DNA of 9,941 nucleotides. Source: an uncultured Dorea sp. GTDB lineage: Bacteria > Bacillota > Clostridia > Lachnospirales > Lachnospiraceae. Below are positions 1-5,486 of this stretch, in pieces; the first letter of the stretch is position 1; each line of letters starts with the position of its first letter. The notes beneath the pieces are model-generated. The model had not been told where the DNA came from, ran no database searches, and worked only from the letters and a program-made list of their open reading frames with translations. Where the stretch lies: positions 1 to 9,941 of the forward strand of contig CAQNVT010000017.1 of assembly GCA_948844705.1 (NCBI GenBank). Direction: 5' to 3'. The position numbers and the translations under genes are program-made.

Positions 1-333
1 CTCTTCTGTAAAGTCGGGGAGGCTACCACTTTGTAACACGGAGTTATGGATGATGCCATTACGATAAGCAACAGTTGTATACTGCCTGAGGGCTGGACCG
101 TGGATACGCTTATGGAACCGTATGACTCAAAACCATATAATCCGGATATTGCCAATGTTTTCTACCGTGCAGGAGTTAGTGAGAACTGGGGACAGGGTAT
201 TCAAAAAATCTGCGATGAGTGTCAGGGAATAGGAGCAGAGCTTCCGGTTTATAAGCTGGTAGGAACTACACTTCGGCTCCATTTTAAGGCGCTGGAAAGC
301 GCTCTTATAGATAAACCCAATGACAATAATGTG

Positions 334-363
334 TTGTATTTTGCGGCACAAATGGGATATAAT
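334..363 (+). promoter_or_regulatory. candidate sigma-A promoter inside the remnant
   Basis: A perfect TATAAT lies at 358-363. TTGTAT at 334-339, 18 bases upstream, matches only the first three bases of the -35 consensus, and there is no TG extension. Transcription would start near 370, giving a leader of about 180 bases before the sodC-like gene. It is the best promoter-like sequence I found upstream of the operon, but one good hexamer in AT-richer DNA is weak support. The true promoter may lie left of the window. Confidence 0.25.
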
Positions 364-487
364 AAAGAAAGATGGCGGCAACATGGCAATACGAAGTGCG
401 AACGTCCTTTTACGGTTGGGCTGCCTTCAGGAATCAAAACTCTTGATACCTTGGCCGATGAAGAGTTTGATGAGATGATGCAGGCCG

Positions 488-509
488 GACTGGAGCAGTC
501 ACGTTTTTT
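488..509 (+). terminator. weak intrinsic-terminator-like hairpin with T run
   Basis: GACTG (488-492) and CAGTC (496-500) form a perfect 5-bp stem with a GAG loop. After a three-base ACG spacer there are six Ts (504-509), just before the remnant's stop codon. The stem is short and the spacer interrupts the usual stem-to-U-tract geometry. It may attenuate or end transcription arriving from the left, or be chance. Confidence 0.25.
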
Positions 510-531
510 CTGAAAAAGCATAAAATAGACA

Positions 532-538
532 GAAGGAG
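532..538 (+). promoter_or_regulatory. ribosome binding site of the sodC-like gene
   Basis: GAAGGAG lies nine bases before the ATG at 548. It is a strong Firmicute Shine-Dalgarno sequence and fixes the start of the first intact gene of the operon. Confidence 0.8.
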
Positions 539-547
539 CGTGATAAT

Positions 548-1051
548 ATGTTGATAAAAATAACCGAGGATCCCGCGGCGACGGCGAAGATAACGGGAAT
601 CGAAGCATATGAGGGCATACGCGGAAGAGCAGATTTTTATGATACCTACGGCGGAACGGTAATGATAGCAGAGATCTACGGGATTCCCAAAGAGCTGGAG
701 GATAAAAACGGCGGTTTTTATGGCTTCCATATCCATGAGGGCAGCTCCTGTACGGGAAATGAGGAGGATCCCCTGGCCGACACAGGTATGCATTACGATA
801 CGGGAGAGCATGCACATCCGGGGCATACGGGTGATCTGCCGCCGCTTATTTCCAACAACGGGTCCATATGGACGGCGGTATATACGGGCAGATTTTATCC
901 GGAGGATGTGATTGGCAGGACGATCGTTCTTCATAAACAGGCAGATGATCTTCATTCTCAGCCGTCAGGAAATTCCGGGGAAAAGATTGCCTGCGGAGAG
1001 ATTGTGGCGTGGGAGGATAAAAACAGGGATGATTACGGGAGAGAGCGATGA
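548..1051 (+). CDS. Cu/Zn superoxide dismutase family protein (cytosolic)
   Basis: This 167-residue protein has the SodC fold signature. GFHIHEG holds His61 and His63 as copper ligands. GMHYD holds His82, the expected copper/zinc bridging ligand. HPGHTGDLPPL holds the likely zinc ligands His90, His93 and Asp96. His129 in IVLHKQADD is the remaining copper ligand. SGNSGEKIACG (140-150) matches the active-site loop, and Cys68 and Cys149 could form the conserved disulfide. All metal ligands therefore appear present, but the active-site Arg of classical enzymes (Arg143 in eukaryotic numbering) is replaced by Lys146. The N-terminus is charged, with no signal peptide or lipobox, so the protein should be cytosolic, unlike most bacterial SodC. 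Its stop overlaps the cbiD start as ATGA, so it is in the cobalamin operon. Superoxide disproportionation is the family activity; actual activity and metal content are unknown. Confidence 0.85.
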   Translation: MLIKITEDPAATAKITGIEAYEGIRGRADFYDTYGGTVMIAEIYGIPKELEDKNGGFYGFHIHEGSSCTGNEEDPLADTGMHYDTGEHAHPGHTGDLPPLISNNGSIWTAVYTGRFYPEDVIGRTIVLHKQADDLHSQPSGNSGEKIACGEIVAWEDKNRDDYGRER

Positions 1052-2217
1052 GTAAGAGCAGGCTGCGGCAGGGATACACAACGGGAACATGCGCGCAGGC
1101 GGCAACAAAGGCGGCCATGAAGATGCTGCTGTCAGGAGAGCAGATCAGGGAAATACAGGTAGTGCTTCCGGAGGGAAGAGAGCTTATGCTGCCTGTGCTT
1201 GATATTTATATGCAGCCGGATAGTGCAGGAGATATGCATTATCCGGTATCTGTATCCTGTGCGGTGAAGAAGGACAGCGGCGACGACCCGGATGTTACAA
1301 ATGGTGTGCTGGTATACAGCAGGGTGAGCCGGAGTCATATGCCGGGGATTAAAATTGACGGCGGAGAAGGGATAGGACGGGTGACAAAGCCCGGACTTGG
1401 GCAGCCGGTGGGAGAGGCGGCGATCAACCGTGTTCCGCGGCGCATGATCGAGAAGGAAGTAAGAGACGCCCTGGAGGAGGCGGAGTGCTTACAGGGGGTC
1501 CGTGTGGAGATCTCGATTCCGGAGGGCAGAAGGCTTGCCGCAAAGACCTTTAACCCGCGGCTTGGAATTGAAGGAGGTCTTTCCGTTCTCGGGACAAGCG
1601 GCATTGTAGAACCTATGAGCGAACAGGCGCTTATAGATACGATCCGGGCGGAAATACGTGTGAAGCTCGCAGAAGGCAGAAAAATCCTTGTGTTCACTCC
1701 CGGCAATTATGGATTGGATTTTTTAAAGGATACATATAAAATAGAAGAAACAGATATTGTAAAATGCAGCAATTATATCGGACAGGCCATTGATATGGCG
1801 GCAGAGGAGGGCTGCGGGGGACTGGTGCTTGCGGGGCATATCGGGAAGCTGATCAAGGTATCCGGCGGGATCATGAATACACATTCTAAGTGGGCGGACT
1901 GCAGGATGGAGCTGTTTGCCGCCGCGGCGCTCCGGGCGGGAATAGAAGGAGCGCGCGCGGGAGAATTCTTAGATTGCGTCACAACAGACGATGCATTGGA
2001 AAAATGTACGGAAACAGAGCGCAGGAGGATCATGGCTCAGGTTATGAAAGCCATAGAAAAGCATTTATTATACCGTGCAGGCGAAGAGCTTGAGATCGGC
2101 GCAGTCGTGTATTCCAATATGCGTGGCATCCTCGGAAGGACCGAAAATGCGGACGGCCTGATGAGTGCATTTCGCAGTGAAACAGAGAAAAATAAAACAG
2201 ACGGGGCAGGAAAGTAA
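1048..2217 (+). CDS. cbiD: cobalt-precorrin-5B (C1)-methyltransferase CbiD
   Basis: CbiD transfers a methyl group from S-adenosylmethionine to C1 of cobalt-precorrin-5B, giving cobalt-precorrin-6A. It is a marker of the anaerobic route and is unrelated in sequence to the other corrin methyltransferases. The 389-residue protein opens with the family hallmark RQGYTTGTCAQAATKAA (residues 7-23). It also has SGIVEPMSEQALIDT, FTPGNYGLDFL, KCSNYIGQAIDMA and, toward the C-terminus, LAGHIGKLIKVSGGIMNTHS, all in the family order. The length is normal to slightly long, with a charged C-terminal tail. The ATG shares bases with the upstream TGA (ATGA at 1048-1051), so translation is probably coupled to the sodC-like gene. 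The next gene starts one base after the stop. Confidence 0.97.
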   Translation: MSKSRLRQGYTTGTCAQAATKAAMKMLLSGEQIREIQVVLPEGRELMLPVLDIYMQPDSAGDMHYPVSVSCAVKKDSGDDPDVTNGVLVYSRVSRSHMPGIKIDGGEGIGRVTKPGLGQPVGEAAINRVPRRMIEKEVRDALEEAECLQGVRVEISIPEGRRLAAKTFNPRLGIEGGLSVLGTSGIVEPMSEQALIDTIRAEIRVKLAEGRKILVFTPGNYGLDFLKDTYKIEETDIVKCSNYIGQAIDMAAEEGCGGLVLAGHIGKLIKVSGGIMNTHSKWADCRMELFAAAALRAGIEGARAGEFLDCVTTDDALEKCTETERRRIMAQVMKAIEKHLLYRAGEELEIGAVVYSNMRGILGRTENADGLMSAFRSETEKNKTDGAGK

Positions 2218-2218
2218 T

Positions 2219-2911
2219 ATGGCAGGAACATTATACGGAGTCGGCGTCGGGCCGGGAGATCCGGAGCTTCTTACCTTGAAGGCAGTGAGAATCATACGGT
2301 CCTGCGGGGTGATCGCAGTGCCGGGAAGCCGGCCGGAGGATTCCGCGGCATACAAAATCGCGTACGGCGCATGTCCGGAGATCGGGGAAAAAGAGCTTAT
2401 CGGGATTCATATGCCCATGACAAAGGAAAGAGAAGAGCTGGAGCGGTGTCACGAGGAGGGCGCCGTAAGGATAGGAGAGCTGCTGGCCCGGGGAAGGGAC
2501 GTGGCATTTCTTACTCTTGGAGATCCGTGTATTTATTCTACTTATCTGTATCTGCATGAAAGGCTTTTAAAAAAGGGCTTTCGGGCAGAGATAATAAGCG
2601 GGATTCCTTCTTTTTGCGCGGCGTCGGCAAGGCTTAACAGGGGGCTCGGAAGAAAGGATGAGCAGCTTCATGTGATTCCGGCCTCTTATCAGACGGAGGA
2701 AGCGCTGAGGCTTCCCGGGACAAAGATCCTTATGAAGGCAGGAAAGCAGCTTGAGCAAGTAAAGGCTCAGCTAAAGGAGCTGGGGGCTCAGGTTATTATG
2801 GTGGAAAACTGCGGGATGCCCGGCGAGCATATTTACTACGGGGTGGACGAGATGCCGGAAAACGCGGGATACTACACCCTGCTGTTTGTCAGAGAGGAAG
2901 AAGAATTATGA
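2219..2911 (+). CDS. cbiL: cobalt-precorrin-2 C(20)-methyltransferase CbiL
   Basis: CbiL methylates C20 of cobalt-precorrin-2 with S-adenosylmethionine, giving cobalt-precorrin-3, the first ring methylation after cobalt insertion. The protein belongs to the tetrapyrrole methylase family: N-terminal GVGVGPGDPELLTLKAVR, LTLGDPCIYSTY with Gly101-Asp102-Pro103 in the SAM-binding loop, and SGIPSFCAASARL. The GDPELLTLKA opening and GDPCIYSTY are typical of CbiL/CobI rather than CbiF or CbiH. I chose the ATG at 2219 (230 residues) because AGGAAAG lies at 2208-2214 and the protein then starts immediately before the conserved first strand. An in-frame ATG at 2165 would add 18 non-conserved residues inside cbiD. 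The stop overlaps the next start (ATGA at 2908-2911). Confidence 0.95.
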   Translation: MAGTLYGVGVGPGDPELLTLKAVRIIRSCGVIAVPGSRPEDSAAYKIAYGACPEIGEKELIGIHMPMTKEREELERCHEEGAVRIGELLARGRDVAFLTLGDPCIYSTYLYLHERLLKKGFRAEIISGIPSFCAASARLNRGLGRKDEQLHVIPASYQTEEALRLPGTKILMKAGKQLEQVKAQLKELGAQVIMVENCGMPGEHIYYGVDEMPENAGYYTLLFVREEEEL

Positions 2912-3690
2912 TACATTTTGTAGGGGCAGGTCCGGGAGCAGAGGACCTGATCACGGTCCGGGGAAAGAAAATGCTGGAGGAGGCGGATGTGATCATCTAT
3001 GCAGGCTCGCTGGTGAATCCAAAGCTTCTTGATTATGCGAAGGAGGACTGCCGGATCTATAACAGCGCCCGTATGACGCTGGAGGAAGTGGCGGAGGTTA
3101 TGATAAGGAGCGAGGAGGAGGGACTTATGACGGTCCGTCTTCATACGGGAGATGCCAGTATTTACGGTGCGGTGAGAGAGCAGATGGATATTCTTGAGGA
3201 AAAGGGGATCGCTTATGATTCCTGCCCGGGGGTCAGCTCCTTTTGCGGCGCGGCGGCTTCTCTGAATCTGGAATATACACTTCCGGGGGTTTCACAGAGC
3301 GTGGTCATTACCCGTGCAGAGGGCAGAACGGCAGTTCCGGAAAAGGAGAGTGTCAGGGCTTTTGCGGCGCACGGTGCGACTATGGTGCTTTTTTTAAGCG
3401 CCGGACTTTTAGAGACGCTCACAGAGCAGCTTTTAGAAGGAGGCTATGCATCGGATACGCCTGCCGCGGTTGTGTATAAGGCAACCTGGCCGGAGGAAAA
3501 AGTCTTGCTATGTACGGTAAATACCTTATATGAGACGGCAAGGGCGCATCGGATCACGAAGACAGCCCTTATTATTATAGGAAATGTACTTACCCACAGC
3601 CATTATGAAAGGTCCCGGCTGTATCATCCGGGATTTACGACAGAGTACCGCAAGGGAACAGGAGAGACAGATGAAAATAGCAGTCATTAG
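2908..3690 (+). CDS. cbiF: cobalt-precorrin-4 C(11)-methyltransferase CbiF
   Basis: CbiF (CobM type) methylates C11 of cobalt-precorrin-4, giving cobalt-precorrin-5A. The 260-residue protein shows the family pattern: MIHFVGAGPGAEDLITVRG at the N-terminus, ADVIIYAGSLVNPKLL, RLHTGDASIYGAV with His79-Thr-Gly-Asp82 in the SAM pocket, CPGVSSFCGAAASLNLEYTL, TRAEGRTAVPEKE, and VVYKATWPEEKV near the C-terminus. The YAGSLVNP and TRAEGRT motifs separate CbiF from CbiL and CbiH. The length is usual. The start lies in an ATGA overlap with cbiL, and the 3' end overlaps cbiG by 20 bases, so this block is probably translated in a coupled way. Confidence 0.96.
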   Translation: MIHFVGAGPGAEDLITVRGKKMLEEADVIIYAGSLVNPKLLDYAKEDCRIYNSARMTLEEVAEVMIRSEEEGLMTVRLHTGDASIYGAVREQMDILEEKGIAYDSCPGVSSFCGAAASLNLEYTLPGVSQSVVITRAEGRTAVPEKESVRAFAAHGATMVLFLSAGLLETLTEQLLEGGYASDTPAAVVYKATWPEEKVLLCTVNTLYETARAHRITKTALIIIGNVLTHSHYERSRLYHPGFTTEYRKGTGETDENSSH

Positions 3691-4720
3691 CTTTACGGCA
3701 GCAGGAAGACGGGTCGCAGAAAGGGTTGCGTATCTCCTTTGCAGGGAAGGGCATATCGTAAAGGCGGACGTGAAGGGAACCGTATTTTCGGATTCGATTT
3801 CTGCTTCCGTGTCAGAATGGGCGGGGAGGAATTTCGGGAGTCAGGATGCCCTTGTGTTTGTGGGGGCGGCGGGGATCGCGGTGCGTGCGGTCGCGCCGTA
3901 TATCCGCAGCAAGACAGAGGATGCGGCCGTGCTTGTGATCGACGAGAGAGGGGATTACTGCATTCCGGTGCTGTCAGGACATATTGGGGGAGCCAATGAG
4001 CTGGCGCTTCTGATCGGCAGAGAGCTTCCGGCGGTTCCGGTTGTTACAACGGCTACGGATATACAGAGAAAATGGGCCGCGGATGTATTCGCAGTAAAAA
4101 ATAAACTTGTTATTCAAAATATGGAGAGGGCGAAGCAGGTCTCGGCAAGGCTTCTTGCCGGAGAGTGTCTGCTGCTTCTCTGCGACGCAGATGAGATATT
4201 CTGCAAAAAAGAATATTCTTCTCTCGAAATAAGAGATAAAGGAGACGCTGCCCGCAGGGAAAGTGTTCCGGATATCTATGTGGGATATGACAGAAAAAAG
4301 GCTTCCGGGAAAACTCTGTGTCTGATCCCGCGTGTCATTACAGCGGGAATAGGCTGTAAGAAGGGGACGGAGGAAAGGAAGATCCGTCTGGCGGTGGAGG
4401 AGACATTAAAACAGGCAGGGATATTCAGGGAGGCTCTTAAGCAGACTGCAAGCATCGATCTTAAGAAGGAGGAGCAGGGGATCATAGAGTATTGTAAGGG
4501 CGAAGGGATTTCCTTTGTTACCTGCAGTGCGGAGGCTCTCCTGACGGCGGAAGGAACATTTTCCTCTTCAGAATTCGTAAAGCAGGTCACGGGAGTGGAT
4601 AATGTGTGCGAGCGAAGCGCCGTGCTTGCTTGCGGCGGAGGGCTGCTGGTAAGAAAACAGGTGTATGAGGGAGTTACGGTTGCGCTTGCGGCGGAGAAAT
4701 GGAGTGTGTGCTTTGAATAA
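3671..4720 (+). CDS. cbiG: cobalt-precorrin-5A hydrolase CbiG
   Basis: CbiG opens the delta-lactone of cobalt-precorrin-5A and releases the C20 carbon as acetaldehyde, completing ring contraction in the anaerobic pathway. The 349-residue protein has the N-terminal CbiG domain (KIAVISFTAAGRRVAERV), the central FVGAAGIAVRAVAPYI and SGHIGGANELALLIG (Gly103-His104 onward), and the C-terminal CbiG/CobE domain beginning around VITAGIGCKKGTEERKI and ending with VTGVDNVCERSAVLACGGG. The ATG at 3671 is chosen because AGGAG sits at 3660-3664, six bases upstream, and the conserved first strand follows at once. An upstream in-frame ATG at 3584 would add 29 unrelated residues within cbiF. The gene overlaps cbiF by 20 bases and cbiH by 8. 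Confidence 0.95.
   Translation: MKIAVISFTAAGRRVAERVAYLLCREGHIVKADVKGTVFSDSISASVSEWAGRNFGSQDALVFVGAAGIAVRAVAPYIRSKTEDAAVLVIDERGDYCIPVLSGHIGGANELALLIGRELPAVPVVTTATDIQRKWAADVFAVKNKLVIQNMERAKQVSARLLAGECLLLLCDADEIFCKKEYSSLEIRDKGDAARRESVPDIYVGYDRKKASGKTLCLIPRVITAGIGCKKGTEERKIRLAVEETLKQAGIFREALKQTASIDLKKEEQGIIEYCKGEGISFVTCSAEALLTAEGTFSSSEFVKQVTGVDNVCERSAVLACGGGLLVRKQVYEGVTVALAAEKWSVCFE
4701..4704 (+). promoter_or_regulatory. ribosome binding site deciding the TTG start of cbiH
   Basis: GGAG at 4701-4704 is eight bases before TTG 4713, inside the end of cbiG. It supports TTG as the cbiH start because no ATG lies nearby in that frame. An alternative GTG at 4704, with GGAG at 4693-4696, would add three residues. 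Confidence 0.5.
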
Positions 4721-5441
4721 AATATATGTGGTAGGAATCGGACCGGGCGCCTATGAGCAAATGACGATAAGGGCGGCGGAGGTGTTAAGGGAATGTGAGG
4801 TTATTGTCGGATATACCGTATATACGGAGCTTTTAGAACGGCATTTTCCGGGGAAGGAATATAAGACGGCGCCTATGCGCCGGGAAGCGGCAAGGTGCAG
4901 GATGGCATTTGAGGAGGCAGAAAAAGGCCGGAAGACGGCAGTAGTATGCAGCGGCGATGCAGGGATCTACGGGATGGCAGGTCTTATGTACGAGCTCGGT
5001 GAGGAATATCCCGGGACCGAGATCGAGGTGATTCCGGGTGTTACGGCCGCTCTTTCGGGCGCCGCGCTCTTAGGAGCGCCGCTTGGACATGATTGCTGCT
5101 TTATAAGTCTCAGCGACCTTCTGACACCCTGGGAAGCCATAGAGGACAGGCTTTTAAAAGCGGCGCAGGCAGATCTGGCGATCGTGCTTTATAATCCTTC
5201 CAGCAAGAAAAGAAAGGATTATCTTAAGAGAGCGTGTGAGCTTCTTCTCAGCGTAAAAAGCGGGGATACGGTGTGCGGGGTGGCGCGCAGGATCGCAAGA
5301 GAGGGAGAGGATTTTACGCTTGCGCCCCTTAGTGAGCTTAAGGAAATGCAGACAGATATGTTTTCCACGGTATTTATCGGAAATAAGGAGACAAAAGCAG
5401 TCGGCGGGAAGATGGTTACGCCCCGGGGATATAAGATTTAA
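4713..5441 (+). CDS. cbiH: cobalt-precorrin-3 C(17)-methyltransferase CbiH (TTG start)
   Basis: CbiH methylates C17 of cobalt-precorrin-3 and drives ring contraction to cobalt-precorrin-4. The 242-residue protein carries the tetrapyrrole methylase opening NKIYVVGIGPGAYEQMTIRA, then EVIVGYTVYTELL, VVCSGDAGIYGMAGLMYEL (Cys79-Ser-Gly-Asp82), EVIPGVTAALSGAALLGAPL with GHDCCFISLSDLLTPWEAIE, and ADLAIVLYNPSSKKRKDYL, all characteristic of CbiH/CobJ. The reading frame extends back to an ATG at 4665, but that adds a 16-residue Arg-rich segment (RELRLRLRRR) that is merely cbiG read in another frame. TTG 4713 places the start directly before the conserved strand and has a fair GGAG. The start therefore overlaps the cbiG stop by 8 bases. 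It is a two-domain methylase of normal size, without the C-terminal extension seen in some CbiH proteins. Confidence 0.93.
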   Translation: MNKIYVVGIGPGAYEQMTIRAAEVLRECEVIVGYTVYTELLERHFPGKEYKTAPMRREAARCRMAFEEAEKGRKTAVVCSGDAGIYGMAGLMYELGEEYPGTEIEVIPGVTAALSGAALLGAPLGHDCCFISLSDLLTPWEAIEDRLLKAAQADLAIVLYNPSSKKRKDYLKRACELLLSVKSGDTVCGVARRIAREGEDFTLAPLSELKEMQTDMFSTVFIGNKETKAVGGKMVTPRGYKI

Positions 5442-5443
5442 GC

Positions 5444-5460
5444 GCCTGAGGGGCTCAGGC
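5444..5460 (+). other. intercistronic stem-loop between cbiH and cbiJET
   Basis: GCCTGAG (5444-5450) pairs perfectly with CTCAGGC (5454-5460) around a GGG loop, three bases after the cbiH stop. No T run follows, so it is not an intrinsic terminator. It lies in the only gap of any size in the operon (45 bases) and about 12 bases before the GGGGGAAA ribosome binding site of the next gene. A role in mRNA processing, stability or translation is possible but is inference. Confidence 0.6.
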
Positions 5461-5486
5461 AGTAAATGATATGGGGGAAACATTGT

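Larger units (their letters stand above)
46..513 (+). pseudogene. C-terminal remnant of AlbA_2/HATPase_c_4-type ATP-binding protein, possibly fused to an antitoxin tail
   Basis: The first ~95 residues resemble the C-terminal end of the ATP-binding (RecG-like, AlbA_2 plus HATPase_c_4) putative transcriptional regulators common in Clostridia: LPEGWTVDTL at residues 14-23, then KPYNPDIANVFYRAG and ENWGQGIQKI. The N-terminal AlbA_2 domain and most of the ATPase fold are absent. The same frame has a TAA at 34-36, and the ATG at 46 has only a GGAG two bases upstream, so this does not look like a genuine start. From about residue 115 the sequence no longer matches that family. The stretch ending in RPFTVGLPSGIKTLDTL plus the acidic DEEFDEMMQAGLEQS resembles the C-terminal half of RelB/DinJ-type antitoxins, but is cut short. 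I read it as a decayed, chimeric fragment. The ATPase match is fairly sure; the antitoxin match is recalled family resemblance only. It could still be a short expressed protein. Confidence 0.6.

Noticed and set aside
21..43. Segment around GGCTACCACT considered as part of a cobalamin riboswitch B12 box
   Set aside because: It does not fit the B12-box consensus and no supporting paired elements surround it; it reads instead as part of the decayed gene.
499..526. TAAAAT at 521-526 as a -10 box directly before the SodC-like gene
   Set aside because: No -35-like hexamer lies at 16-18 bases upstream, and transcription would begin on top of the ribosome binding site at 532-538.
249..955. Two long minus-strand reading frames (249-815 and 434-955)
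   Set aside because: They lie opposite the remnant and the SodC-like gene, have no recognisable motifs and unnatural Arg/Pro/Ser-rich composition, and are explained by the coding strand.
2165..2218. Upstream ATG extension of CbiL
   Set aside because: The added 18 residues lie within cbiD, are not conserved, and ATG 2219 has a proper AGGAAAG upstream.
3584..3670. Upstream ATG extension of CbiG
   Set aside because: The 29 added residues are cbiF read in another frame; ATG 3671 has AGGAG six bases upstream and begins the conserved domain.
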